From: Patescibacteria group bacterium UBA4664
Lineage (GTDB): Bacteria; Patescibacteriota; Saccharimonadia; CAILAD01; BJGX01
Assembly: GCA_943354575.1 (NCBI GenBank)
Contig: CALRCL010000006.1
Coordinates: 1 to 33,215 of the forward strand
Direction of reading: 5' to 3'
Length of the DNA: 33,215 nucleotides
In this document: positions 18,062 to 27,479 of the stretch, piece after piece
How the letters are laid out: the number at the start of each line of letters is the position of its first letter
How positions within the stretch are numbered: the stretch's first letter is position 1
The notes under the pieces: model-generated
The model's input: the letters and a program-made list of their open reading frames with translations, nothing else
The model's database searches: none
What the model was told of the DNA's origin: nothing
Program-made: the position numbers and the translations under genes

Positions 18062-20302
18062 TCATTTCACTTCAGCCATAACAATTACAGCTTCAATGTT
18101 TTTAGACTGTCCAATAACTCCTGCTAATGAATCATTAGTTACCCAATCCATCCAACCTATCCCCGAAACATGCACCTTGTATTTAATATTATATAAATAC
18201 GAAGCAACCCCTGTTAGTCTTAATTTAATGGCCTCGATTGGCCTCGATTGTCCGGTAGTGCCACAAGTATTATTCGCAGTTACATAATTAGCCCACCCTA
18301 GGCCACGGACATTAGCCGAGCATTCTATATTAATTGACCCAAATACTGAGTTTATTGTTTTGAACGACAAGGCTTCGAGGGGCCTTGATTGCCCTGTTGT
18401 TCCGCTAATACTGCCCTCGCCTACTGCAGTTGTCCAGCCTAAATTACTTAGGTGGGATGAGTATGTAATGGTATGGTCTTTGATTGCCGAAAGACCCATA
18501 GGGTCTAGGCAAGACTTTTGGGATTTATTCAGGCCTTGAGAATTATTTATAGGTGAAAGCCTGAATTCAACCGCTTCTAACCTCAGGCTTAGGCCAGAGG
18601 AGCCTGCACAACCGCCGGTATTGGTCCACTCCATCCATCCATAATTTTCTATATAGCCTCTGTACCACAGGGTATACTGGCTAGCGACTTCACCTACCAA
18701 GGCTGCTCGGATAGCCTCAGTTCTCAGCGACTTGCCAGTGGTGCCACTAACCTGCCCACCAGACTTAAAGTCTTGCCAGCCGATGCTTTGCACATGGGCA
18801 GAGTACACGATGTCGCCAGCTAGACCTGTATTGTTAATGAGAGAAATATTGATTGCCTCTAGCCTTCTGGATTGTTCTGTAGTGCCACTAATCATTCCGT
18901 CGCTAACTGTGGGCTGCCAACCTATGCTACTTATATGTGATAATATATTCAAGGAAACCGGCCTAGAGACATCGGCTGGTGCTGTACCAATTGAGCTTGG
19001 GGTGGCGGTATCGCCATAAAAAGGTACAGATTTCAGGTAGGGTGCTATTTCAATTGCCTCTATTTTTTTAGTTGCATCACCAAGATAGCCTGCGACTCCA
19101 TTATTTTTAGTCCAACCCATCCATCCAATACCACCTACATGCACCCTATACCAAACATCGTATATATCTGAAAAAATTCCAGTAGGGTTAATTTTAATAG
19201 CACTGGTAGCTCGATTTTGTCCTAGAGTGCCCGATATCATACCACTATTAATTATTGGCTGCCAACCCCTCTCGTTACTGTATGAATTATACTCTACACT
19301 CCCGTTTATCTTGAAGGCTTCTAATGACCTAGATTCGCCTGTTGTGCCAATTACTCCGCTATTAGTTTTTTGTGCTGTCCAGCCTGTACCGCCTAGGTAC
19401 GCCTTGTAGGCTAGGAGTATTTGACTGTCGTATGTGCTCCCAAACCAGCCAGTAAAGTCTCGCCAAAAGTTACGATTACCATAGGCACTACAAGCATCGC
19501 CAGTACCATAGAGGTTATTAAGGGCGGCAGCGTTGGGCTGGTAGGGCGTGTACGAATAAAGTGCCGCGGCAGCACGGGTGGTGATATTGACGCTACTGCT
19601 TCCGCAGGCCGAATTGGGGTTGTAGCCAATCGTATTAACCCCAGGCAAGGTGGGCGTCCAGAACCCGCCGCTTCTGACGCCATCAAAAAAGTTACGGAAA
19701 TGTCTGGTACCCTGCGCAACTTGATTTGCAAAACCAAACCACTGCGCATCGCATGGTGCGCCGTCTGGGCAGCCAAAGCCCATAGCGGTGCGGTACTGCC
19801 AGCTGGCAGCCCAGTCGTCAGTAATTAGACCGGTTTCTTTTTGTAAAGTAACCAATATAACCTGAGGGTTAATGGAGTAGGTTTGGGCGGCGTTCCAAAT
19901 AATCTGTGCTGCACTAAGCCCACCTGGTACCACAACGGGGCTACCGTCGGGGTTGAATTGGCCAATGTTGTTTTGTTTGGTTATGGGGTTTTCGTTGTAC
20001 TCCTTAAGGCAAGTCCATGGCGGGCTGTACACTGTGCCACTAGAGCCTGTAAAGCCTGCATGCCACCTGTTGCAGGTTGGTACCTTGGAGTTAAGGAAGT
20101 TCTGAATATCGGCAACCGACATAGAGTTTTTATTAACAAAGATACTGTCGTCAATAATACGGCCGGCCTCAAAACTAGCAGCTTTGGCTGGAGTGGGCAA
20201 AAATAATGCCAGGCTAAATAGCGCAAAAAATAGCAAAAATATGGCTTTTGACTTTGATAATTTAGTTCTGATACTGGGTTTTAAAATATTAGCGTTGTTC
20301 AT
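18062..20302 (-). CDS. Secreted protein: signal peptide, lysozyme/lytic-transglycosylase-like domain, nine ChW (hydrophobic W, PF07538-type) repeats
   Basis: N-terminal AIFLLFFALFSLALFLPTPAKAASF signal peptide. SINPQVILVTLQKETGLITDD (lysozyme-like helix with Glu). Repeated GW(x)n(S/A)GTTGxSRxLEAI units over the C-terminal ~450 aa. Confidence 0.85.
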   Translation of the reverse strand: MNNANILKPSIRTKLSKSKAIFLLFFALFSLALFLPTPAKAASFEAGRIIDDSIFVNKNSMSVADIQNFLNSKVPTCNRWHAGFTGSSGTVYSPPWTCLKEYNENPITKQNNIGQFNPDGSPVVVPGGLSAAQIIWNAAQTYSINPQVILVTLQKETGLITDDWAASWQYRTAMGFGCPDGAPCDAQWFGFANQVAQGTRHFRNFFDGVRSGGFWTPTLPGVNTIGYNPNSACGSSSVNITTRAAAALYSYTPYQPNAAALNNLYGTGDACSAYGNRNFWRDFTGWFGSTYDSQILLAYKAYLGGTGWTAQKTNSGVIGTTGESRSLEAFKINGSVEYNSYSNERGWQPIINSGMISGTLGQNRATSAIKINPTGIFSDIYDVWYRVHVGGIGWMGWTKNNGVAGYLGDATKKIEAIEIAPYLKSVPFYGDTATPSSIGTAPADVSRPVSLNILSHISSIGWQPTVSDGMISGTTEQSRRLEAINISLINNTGLAGDIVYSAHVQSIGWQDFKSGGQVSGTTGKSLRTEAIRAALVGEVASQYTLWYRGYIENYGWMEWTNTGGCAGSSGLSLRLEAVEFRLSPINNSQGLNKSQKSCLDPMGLSAIKDHTITYSSHLSNLGWTTAVGEGSISGTTGQSRPLEALSFKTINSVFGSINIECSANVRGLGWANYVTANNTCGTTGQSRPIEAIKLRLTGVASYLYNIKYKVHVSGIGWMDWVTNDSLAGVIGQSKNIEAVIVMAEVK
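18065..19421 (-). repeat. Protein-level tandem repeat region: nine ChW repeats in three triads
   Basis: Nine GW cores in order: GWTAQ, GWQPI, GWMGW, GWQPT, GWQDF, GWMEW, GWTTA, GWANY, GWMDW. About 30-aa linkers follow units 3 and 6. Confidence 0.85.
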
Positions 20303-20841
20303 TGTATATTTACCTTCTTAGTTTCTGATTTGACTGACCCCGAAGCCGTGACGAGCTCTACTACTACATTCCACTCGCCTTTTTGGACAAACTCGCTAGT
20401 TGGCACATCAAAGCCCTGACAAATATAATACGATACTAGGTAGCCCACCGGTGCGGTTTTAGTAATGGTAGCACTGCCTTTTGTGGCAGTTAGGCTGCAG
20501 GTGCCGCTGGTGGTGCCACTAACTTGCGCACTAACGGACAAGTTTGTGCCATTTTGTCCAGCGTAGGTAATTGTAACCTTGGCGCTACTGGCAGCGGAAG
20601 ACGCTTGCTGTTGGCTGGCAGCTTGGTCAGAGTTTTTCGTATTGTTGTCGGCTGTCTTGTCAATTGCCACAGCCTGAGCATCAGACTTTTCTTTGGTTGC
20701 TTCATTGGCTGGCTTTGGTGCAGGTTTGGGCTTTAAAAATACCTGGTAGCCCACAAAGCCAATTGCACCGATTACCAATACCATCAGGGCAATGGCAACC
20801 CCTTTTTTAATTTTACTTTTGGTTTTACTGTTTGTACTCAT
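20299..20841 (-). CDS. Membrane-anchored small protein: N-terminal TM, Pro/Ala/Ser/Gln-rich linker, beta-rich extracytoplasmic domain
   Basis: MSTNSKTKSKIKKGVAIALMVLVIGAIGFVGYQVF, low-complexity linker, then VTITYAGQNGTNLSVSAQVSGTTSGTCSLTATKGSATITK. Start set at 20841 rather than 20871 because the upstream extension covers a promoter-like sequence. Overlaps the ChW gene by 4 bp. Confidence 0.7.
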   Translation of the reverse strand: MSTNSKTKSKIKKGVAIALMVLVIGAIGFVGYQVFLKPKPAPKPANEATKEKSDAQAVAIDKTADNNTKNSDQAASQQQASSAASSAKVTITYAGQNGTNLSVSAQVSGTTSGTCSLTATKGSATITKTAPVGYLVSYYICQGFDVPTSEFVQKGEWNVVVELVTASGSVKSETKKVNIQ

Positions 20842-20852
20842 AGCTATTACAT

Positions 20853-20858
20853 ATTGTA
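20853..20858 (-). promoter_or_regulatory. Candidate extended -10 for the small membrane protein / ChW operon
   Basis: TG-T-TACAAT on the minus strand. Predicted TSS about 20846; ATG at 20841. Confidence 0.42.
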
Positions 20859-21002
20859 ACATATTAGGCAACAGCAGGTATGGGCTTTTTGTGACACGAT
20901 TGTATACTTTTACATCAGCTTTTGCTAGTACGCCTTACCAGCTGAAGTATTCAGGCAATGGAATGCTACATGGCTATGAATAACCCATAAAACACCCCTC
21001 CT

Positions 21003-21031
21003 TTGATTAATACTTGATAATTCAGTATAGT
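21003..21031 (+). promoter_or_regulatory. Sigma70-type promoter for the flippase operon, near-leaderless
   Basis: TTGATT (21003-21008), 17-nt spacer, TATAGT (21026-21031). Predicted TSS about 21038; ATG at 21040. Confidence 0.62.
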
Positions 21032-21039
21032 TCTTGTAG

Positions 21040-22281
21040 ATGAACTTGAGTCAAAAAAGGGACTATATTTGGAATACCGTTGGGGTTTTTGCGCAGAACG
21101 CACTATCCCCTTTAATGCTAGTAGTAATCACCAGAATAAACGGTATTGATGCCTCTGGCTTGTTTTCTTTTGCCTTTTCTCTTTCGATTGTTTTTTTCTT
21201 TATTGGTTTGTGGGGAGGCAGGATATATCAGGTGTCAGATAACAAATCTGAATATAAACAGCAGAATTATGTAGAATTAAGGTTATTTTTATCTTTTATA
21301 GCAGTTGCTGGGTCTTTAATTTTTTGCCTCATCAACGGTTATAGTGGCTCCAAAACTTTACTGATTTTAATGCTTGTATTGTTCAAGGTCGTTGAATCAG
21401 TAGCCGATGCGCTATATGGAGTGATGCAGGTTAATCACAAGCTACACATTTCTGGCATCTCATTATTGGCAAAGGCTACGGTTGGCATCGTAACGTTCAC
21501 CATAGTAGACCTGCTCACAAAAAATGTAACTATTTCAATCTTAGGTGTAATACTAATTAATATGTTTTTTCTGATAGCTTTTGATTTAAGAATGGCCAAT
21601 AGGCATGAAAGAATAAGTATTAATCCAGTACGAGCTCTATTTAATATGCCAATTACCTTTGCTATTTTGAAAAAAACATCAGGTGTTTTTATAGTTTCTT
21701 TTTTGGCTTTATTTTCTATTAATATACCCCGTTACTTTATTGATATGAACAGCCCAACAGAACTAGGATATTTTGGCATATTGGTGATGCCGATTACACT
21801 ACTAGCATTATTTATTTCATTTATAATACAGCCCAATATAGTGAGCTTGTCTAGCCTTTATAAGAAGCGGTCAACTACAAAATTCAAGCGCCTTATAAAT
21901 AGAATGCTCTTATTTACAATCGCTATAGGTTTGGTAATTATTATTTTCACAGCAATAATTGGAGTGGATGCATTACGAATAGTCTTTGGCGTTAATTTTG
22001 TCCAATATAAAATACCGCTGTTAATAGTAATTGTTGGGGGAATAGCAAATTCCATGCTAGCAATAATGTCTGGTACCCTAACAATAATGCGAAATATAAG
22101 AGTACAGGCCTACACCCTATCAACCACAATCATTATTTTATTGGTGGTGTCATTTTTATTGCGTCATCAATATTCGTTAGAGATCGGAGTTGTTTTATTT
22201 ACTCTTACCAATTTAGTACAGTTCACTATTTTATTTAGTTGGTATTTTTATAAAATTAATTTGGTACAGGCTACAAAATGA
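21040..22281 (+). CDS. Oligosaccharide flippase (Wzx/MVF-like)
   Basis: MNLSQKRDYIWNTVGVFAQNALSPLMLVVITRINGIDASGLFSFAFSL; about 12 TM segments. Confidence 0.85.
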   Translation: MNLSQKRDYIWNTVGVFAQNALSPLMLVVITRINGIDASGLFSFAFSLSIVFFFIGLWGGRIYQVSDNKSEYKQQNYVELRLFLSFIAVAGSLIFCLINGYSGSKTLLILMLVLFKVVESVADALYGVMQVNHKLHISGISLLAKATVGIVTFTIVDLLTKNVTISILGVILINMFFLIAFDLRMANRHERISINPVRALFNMPITFAILKKTSGVFIVSFLALFSINIPRYFIDMNSPTELGYFGILVMPITLLALFISFIIQPNIVSLSSLYKKRSTTKFKRLINRMLLFTIAIGLVIIIFTAIIGVDALRIVFGVNFVQYKIPLLIVIVGGIANSMLAIMSGTLTIMRNIRVQAYTLSTTIIILLVVSFLLRHQYSLEIGVVLFTLTNLVQFTILFSWYFYKINLVQATK

Positions 22282-23258
22282 AGAAAATTAGTGTAGTAAT
22301 ACCTATATATAATGGTGAAAAATATATTAAGAGATGTGTAGATTCGGTACTGAATCAAAAATATTTCGATATTAAGTTAGCAGAAATACTGCTGCTTGAT
22401 GATGGCTCTGAAGATAGCTCAGAAAAAATAATAAAGGATTTTTCCAAACGCTACCCTAAAATTATCATGGCCTTATCTCATAAAAATATGGGGGTAGCAA
22501 AAACACGTGACAAAGGCATTGAAAGAGCTAAGGGCGAGTATATTATATTTATTGACCAAGACGATTATATCGATCCAGACTACTTCAAGAGGCTTTTGGC
22601 TGCGGTTGAGAGAGGTAATTATGATATTGCTATTTGCGGCTTCAAGAGACCAGGAACGGGGTTCAGAATTATTAATAAAAATATAAAACTCAAAAATAAA
22701 GAATACGCAAAGTACATATGCACGGGAGTCTTTGCTAAAATTCACAAATCATCTTTTTTAAAAGAAAAAAATATAAAATCCTACCACACTACTTACGGCG
22801 AAGATATTGGTTTTATTCTTCATGAATATGCTAGTACCAAAAAGATAACAGTTGTTGAAAACTACGCAGGATATAACTGGTCCTATAATAAAACCAGCGT
22901 ATCTAACACAGAGCATAAGGAATTGCTTGTTGTGCTGCCAATGCTTATAAAAATGCTCGACAAAATAAAACTTTACGACACCCACACGGATGAGTATGAA
23001 TATTATATATTACAAACCATAGTGGCTTACCTTTTATGGGCGGGTCGCCTGGCTAATCGAAAGGACTTTAAAATTGCCTACAGCAAGGTTTTCAAATGGG
23101 TATATGCAAACTATCCACACATTAACCACAATAAATATGTCTATACCGGGCCTAGTGGCTCCCCAAAGTTAACTAGGTCTTCAATTGGTATTTTTATGAT
23201 TTTGCATAAATTAAAACTTATTTCATTATTTTCATTAATTTACTGCAAAGGAAAGTAG
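22278..23258 (+). CDS. GT2 family glycosyltransferase
   Basis: ISVVIPIYNGEKYIKRCVDSVLNQ, LLDDGSEDSSEKI, IIFIDQDDYIDPDYF. ATGA overlap with the flippase gene. Confidence 0.95.
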   Translation: MKKISVVIPIYNGEKYIKRCVDSVLNQKYFDIKLAEILLLDDGSEDSSEKIIKDFSKRYPKIIMALSHKNMGVAKTRDKGIERAKGEYIIFIDQDDYIDPDYFKRLLAAVERGNYDIAICGFKRPGTGFRIINKNIKLKNKEYAKYICTGVFAKIHKSSFLKEKNIKSYHTTYGEDIGFILHEYASTKKITVVENYAGYNWSYNKTSVSNTEHKELLVVLPMLIKMLDKIKLYDTHTDEYEYYILQTIVAYLLWAGRLANRKDFKIAYSKVFKWVYANYPHINHNKYVYTGPSGSPKLTRSSIGIFMILHKLKLISLFSLIYCKGK

Positions 23259-23309
23259 GATTTTTTTGATATACTTAACAATACCAAATAGAGAGCGAGG
23301 TAATTAATA

Positions 23310-23894
23310 ATGACGAAGAGCACAAAGGAAATTGACTATACTAAGCGTCTTAGTCGACTTTCGGGTCGGAAATGGAAACAAGTACTTGACGTACAAAGGC
23401 CTTACCGTTGGAATATTAAGAGGCTTGGTTTGGGCACCACGCTTGATGTTGGGTGCGGAATTGGGCGGCTTTTAGGTCACTTGCCGGTGGGTAGTATTGG
23501 GGTTGATCACAATAAAGATTCGATTAGTATTGCCAAGAAGTCTGGATACAATGCTTTTACTACCGAAGACTTTTTTAAAAAGAAATTTCCAGATAATAGT
23601 TACGATAGCTTGCTCCTTGCTCACGTATTGGAGCATATGCCCGTTAGTCAGGGTAGAAAAATAATAAAGGAATTTTTACCATACATAAAAAATAATATAG
23701 TAGTTATATGTCCGCAGGAAAAAGGCTTTAAAACTGATGAAACTCATGTAAACTACCTATCTAAAGCCGCCATAGAAGATATACTCCTAAGCCTAGGTCT
23801 AGCCATTGATAAGTCTTTTTCATTTCCACTCCATAAGTATTTTGGTAAGATTTTTACCCACAATGAAACCGTCGTAGTAGCTAAAAAAATCTAG
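23310..23894 (+). CDS. Class I SAM-dependent methyltransferase
   Basis: TTLDVGCGIGRLLGHLPVGSIGVDHN, LLLAHVLEHMPVSQGRKIIKEFLPYIKNNIVVICPQEKG. Confidence 0.85.
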   Translation: MTKSTKEIDYTKRLSRLSGRKWKQVLDVQRPYRWNIKRLGLGTTLDVGCGIGRLLGHLPVGSIGVDHNKDSISIAKKSGYNAFTTEDFFKKKFPDNSYDSLLLAHVLEHMPVSQGRKIIKEFLPYIKNNIVVICPQEKGFKTDETHVNYLSKAAIEDILLSLGLAIDKSFSFPLHKYFGKIFTHNETVVVAKKI

Positions 23895-24708
23895 CCAATA
23901 GCTTATGCGTCCGTGGGGTTATGTGGTATTTTGCATTTTTGGATGCGCGTATCCAGACAATTTCATTAAATACTCTAGCAAAATTCATGTATACATCCTC
24001 TTCCTCTTCGAAGCGTTTTCCGGCCTTGCCTTTCCCCGTGCTAGACATGGACTTCGCATGTCTTCTATAACGAAAGCTAATTTCTTTGTCAAAATAGAGC
24101 GTTCCTCCGTCTTTAATTATACTTAACTCTAAATATACATCCTGCACAATAGTATAGCTTTTATTGAATCCATATTTTCTAATTGTTTCTGTTTTCCAAG
24201 TGATCGAAGGAAAATATAGCCAATTCCCTATGCACAATGACGAAGCTAACTTTTCTCCATAGTAAATTCCAGACTTCTTGGGCTGTAATATTTTTTTTAT
24301 TCTATCACCTACTGGAAGGTACTTTTTGCCCCTAGAGTCAATAACATCAACGCCTGGCTGATAAAAATCTGCTTCCCCTATATTCGACAAGGTTCTTTCT
24401 GTATAGTTTGGCATTAGCTCGTCATCACAGCCCATAATCATTACGTATTTAGATTTAGCTAGTCTTACGCACTTATTAAAGTTATTTGTTATTCCTAAAT
24501 TTTTATTATTTTTTATATACCTAACACGTTTGTCTTTAATACTTTTGCAGTATTTTTTAGCAGCATCACCGGGGTAATTATCGTCAATGATGGTAAGGCG
24601 CCAATTTTCGTTGGTCTGCCCAAGAACAGAATTAATTGCTGTTTTTAAAAGCCGTAGATCTCCCCAGTAGGGTATAAAAATATCTATACTATTTTTTTGC
24701 ATTTTCAC
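23881..24708 (-). CDS. GT2 family glycosyltransferase
   Basis: IDIFIPYWGDLRLLKTAINSVLGQTNENWRLTIIDDNYPGD, MIMGCDDELMPNY. Confidence 0.9.
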   Translation of the reverse strand: MKMQKNSIDIFIPYWGDLRLLKTAINSVLGQTNENWRLTIIDDNYPGDAAKKYCKSIKDKRVRYIKNNKNLGITNNFNKCVRLAKSKYVMIMGCDDELMPNYTERTLSNIGEADFYQPGVDVIDSRGKKYLPVGDRIKKILQPKKSGIYYGEKLASSLCIGNWLYFPSITWKTETIRKYGFNKSYTIVQDVYLELSIIKDGGTLYFDKEISFRYRRHAKSMSSTGKGKAGKRFEEEEDVYMNFARVFNEIVWIRASKNAKYHITPRTHKLLARFF

Positions 24709-25048
24709 TTAGTAAAATTGATATTTCTTGATGTAAATCACGTAAATATATTTCGTTCTGCTCTGTTTTTTGCCTCTGGTTAATAAGTGCGTATAGTAAA
24801 AATATTATACCTGTAGTTTGAAAAATATCGAATAGGCTTAGGTCCACTGCATCTAATATAGGGCGGTTATAAACCATGTTATACGCTGGGAAAGAAAGTA
24901 CTATAAAAATCAATAAGAAGCACCAAAAAAACATTCTAAAACGAAATCGATTCTTTTGAATTTTTCCGAGCTTGTGCTTAGTTATTAAATTAATAATTGC
25001 TATAAAAATAATCGGGAGGTTTAGTGCTATAAGGATTAAATACCTCAT
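24689..25048 (-). CDS. DUF2304 family small membrane protein
   Basis: 119 aa, three hydrophobic segments plus C-terminal coiled-coil region (LLYALINQRQKTEQNEIYLRDLHQEISIL). Adjacent to a DPM1-like GT2, the usual context for this family. Confidence 0.72.
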   Translation of the reverse strand: MRYLILIALNLPIIFIAIINLITKHKLGKIQKNRFRFRMFFWCFLLIFIVLSFPAYNMVYNRPILDAVDLSLFDIFQTTGIIFLLYALINQRQKTEQNEIYLRDLHQEISILLSENAKK

Positions 25049-25761
25049 TCGAACAGCTCCACAAGCCTGCGCTTAACAAGGCTTTTTATAATATTAATTC
25101 CATTCCAATTATTTTGACCTCTAGATTTTGAATATTCGGTATAAATAGCTTTTATTGGGTACTCATCTATGACCAATCCCTGCTGCTTAGCCCTCCATAG
25201 CATCTCCGAACAAAATTCATATCCGCTGCTCTTCCATTTTAATTGCCCTAAGGCCTTTTTTGAAAAAACTCTAAGCCCAGACTGCGAATCAGTAACCCTT
25301 ACACCAAATATCATGAACGTAAGCATAGACAAGCCCTTGTTGCCTATTACTTTAGTCTTGGCCATCCCTTCTGAATTAACCAATCTACTGCCGATAAGCA
25401 AGTCCACTCTTGATGCAGCCATATTGTTTATGCCGCCAATAACATCTTCTGCGTCATGTTGGCCGTCTGCATCCATTGTGATGGCTATATCGTATTCCTG
25501 CTGTTGTGCATAGCTTAAGCCAGTCGCAGTAGCGCTTCCACTTCCTGAGTTTAATATATGAGATATTACAGTTGTTTTTTCTTTTTTGCAGATTGTAGCA
25601 GTGTCATCGGCAGAGCCATCATCTATAACTATTATTTCGTAGCTAAATTTTTCTTGAGCCAATGCTCTCTTAAGATTTTTTATAACACTGCCTATGATCC
25701 TGGCTTCATTGAAGGCAGGAATAACAATTGCGATTTTAAGGGGTTTAACCATACCAGACAT
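25045..25761 (-). CDS. GT2 polyprenyl-phosphate sugar transferase (DPM1-like)
   Basis: IAIVIPAFNEARIIGSVIKNL, VIDDGSADDT, AITMDADGQHDAEDV, DSQSGLRVFSKKAL. Confidence 0.92.
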   Translation of the reverse strand: MSGMVKPLKIAIVIPAFNEARIIGSVIKNLKRALAQEKFSYEIIVIDDGSADDTATICKKEKTTVISHILNSGSGSATATGLSYAQQQEYDIAITMDADGQHDAEDVIGGINNMAASRVDLLIGSRLVNSEGMAKTKVIGNKGLSMLTFMIFGVRVTDSQSGLRVFSKKALGQLKWKSSGYEFCSEMLWRAKQQGLVIDEYPIKAIYTEYSKSRGQNNWNGINIIKSLVKRRLVELFE

Positions 25762-26627
25762 TATACACCTTTGATTAAATTATTCAGATATTCCCCGTAC
25801 CCAGACTTGACTAAGTCTTTGGCTACTTCTTTGAGCTTATTGGCATCAATATACCCCTCGCGGTAGGCAATCTCTTCGATACAGCCAATCTTTAAGCCAG
25901 TGCGCTTTTCGATAACATGTATGTATTCGGCCGCCTCCATCATCGAGGCAAATGTACCGGTATCGAGCCAAGCCGATCCGCGGTCCATAACCTGTACTTT
26001 GAGCTTTTTGCGCTTCAGGTACTCTGCATTAATACTGGTAATCTCGAGCTCCCCGCGATCGCTGGGCTTGATGTGGTGGGCGATATCGACGACATCGTTA
26101 TCATAAAAATACAGCCCCGTAATTGCGAAGTTCGATTTTGGCTTGGTGGGCTTTTCGACTACCGATACGACATTCATGCCACCATCGAACTCAACCACTC
26201 CGTAGCGCTCTGGGTCTGAAACCTGATAGGCGAATATTGTGCCGCCTTCGACATCCGTACACTGCTTTAGGGCCTTACCAAACTGGCTGCCGTAAAAGAT
26301 ATTGTCACCCAGCACCAGAGCAACTTTGTCGCTACCAATAAACTCTTTGCCAATAATAAAGGCTTGTGCCAGGCCATCTGGCGACGGCTGCACGGCGTAA
26401 CTGAGGCTAATACCAATATCGCTACCATCGCCCAAAAGGCGCTTAAATTGGGCCTGTTCGTGCGGGGTGGTGATTATTAGAATGTCTTTTATACCTGATA
26501 GCATTAGTGTGCTTAAGGGGTAGTAGATCATTGGCTTATCATAAATAGGCATTAGTTGCTTACTAATACCTTTGGTGATTGGGTAAAGGCGCGTCCCGCT
26601 GCCGCCGGCTAAAATTATTCCCTTCAT
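25761..26627 (-). CDS. rfbA: Glucose-1-phosphate thymidylyltransferase
   Basis: [68 protein letters not shown]. Confidence 0.98.
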   Translation of the reverse strand: MKGIILAGGSGTRLYPITKGISKQLMPIYDKPMIYYPLSTLMLSGIKDILIITTPHEQAQFKRLLGDGSDIGISLSYAVQPSPDGLAQAFIIGKEFIGSDKVALVLGDNIFYGSQFGKALKQCTDVEGGTIFAYQVSDPERYGVVEFDGGMNVVSVVEKPTKPKSNFAITGLYFYDNDVVDIAHHIKPSDRGELEITSINAEYLKRKKLKVQVMDRGSAWLDTGTFASMMEAAEYIHVIEKRTGLKIGCIEEIAYREGYIDANKLKEVAKDLVKSGYGEYLNNLIKGV

Positions 26628-26633
26628 TACAAA

Positions 26634-27479
26634 TTACTCCTTGTTTAAATAATTCTTCAATTCATGACGCCAATCGATAGACTTGAAGCCTGCAGAATGA
26701 ATTTTATCAAGATTAAGTGTACTAGATAACGGGCGAGGTGCAATACCTGTTTTGCCCTGGTAGTATTTCTGGGTACTAATATTCGCAACTTTTTGGTTGA
26801 CGTTGGCAATATTATATATTTCTCTTGTGATATCAGCCCAGCTAACACTTGGGCCGGAATTGGTAAGATTATATAAGCCATAGTCTTTGTTTTTGGTAAG
26901 CAGAAAATCTATTGCCTTGACCAGCTCAGAAGTAAAGGTTAGTCGGCCTATTTGGTCCGATACTACGGTCGGGCTAATACCTTTTTGGCCCAACTCTAGC
27001 ATGGTACGCACAAAATTTTTGCCTTCACCAATAACCCAAGATGTTCTGATAATATAATGCTTTTTAGCTAAGCTACAGGCTATATCCCCAGCTACTTTAC
27101 TCGCGCCATAGACAGAAATAGGCGATAGACTTTCTTCTTCGGTATGGTTTTTTTGGGTGCCATCAAAAACATAATCTGTAGAAACATGAACCAAAACAGC
27201 CCCAATTGAGTTGGCTGCTTCGCTTAAATATGCTACCGCCGTGGCGTTGACTTGGTAGGCCAAGACCCTCCCCTGTGCTGTTTCGGCACCGTCTACATCG
27301 GTGTAGGCGGCGGCATTGATGATGTACTCTATGCCTTGCCAGCTATAGTTTTGCACACTTTTTTTGTTTGTGATGTCTAGCTCATCAATGTCTGCATGCT
27401 TGGCTTTGGGGTATTTTTTTCTTAAGGCCGTGCCAAGCTGGCCATTGGCGCCGACAATAAATATTTTTGAATCTTGCAT
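26634..27479 (-). CDS. rfbD: dTDP-4-dehydrorhamnose reductase
   Basis: FIVGANGQLGTALRKKYP, NAAAYTDVDGAE, STDYVFDG, YGASKVAGD. Confidence 0.96.
   Translation of the reverse strand: MQDSKIFIVGANGQLGTALRKKYPKAKHADIDELDITNKKSVQNYSWQGIEYIINAAAYTDVDGAETAQGRVLAYQVNATAVAYLSEAANSIGAVLVHVSTDYVFDGTQKNHTEEESLSPISVYGASKVAGDIACSLAKKHYIIRTSWVIGEGKNFVRTMLELGQKGISPTVVSDQIGRLTFTSELVKAIDFLLTKNKDYGLYNLTNSGPSVSWADITREIYNIANVNQKVANISTQKYYQGKTGIAPRPLSSTLNLDKIHSAGFKSIDWRHELKNYLNKE

Noticed and set aside
18231-18250. Tandem 10-bp duplication GCCTCGATTG GCCTCGATTG
   Set aside because: Short and in the ChW repeat coding region; too small to interpret beyond local similarity of the SRPIEA-type motif.
19411-19828. Overlapping ORFs (19411..19776 - and 19421..19828 +) in the lysozyme-like region
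   Set aside because: Both lie inside the well-supported ChW-protein CDS in other frames. Likely by-products of locally higher GC.
20842-20871. Upstream ATG extension (MPNMLQYVIA) of the 190-aa ORF
   Set aside because: Would place coding sequence across the extended -10-like element; MSTNSK... followed by a TM segment is the more plausible start.
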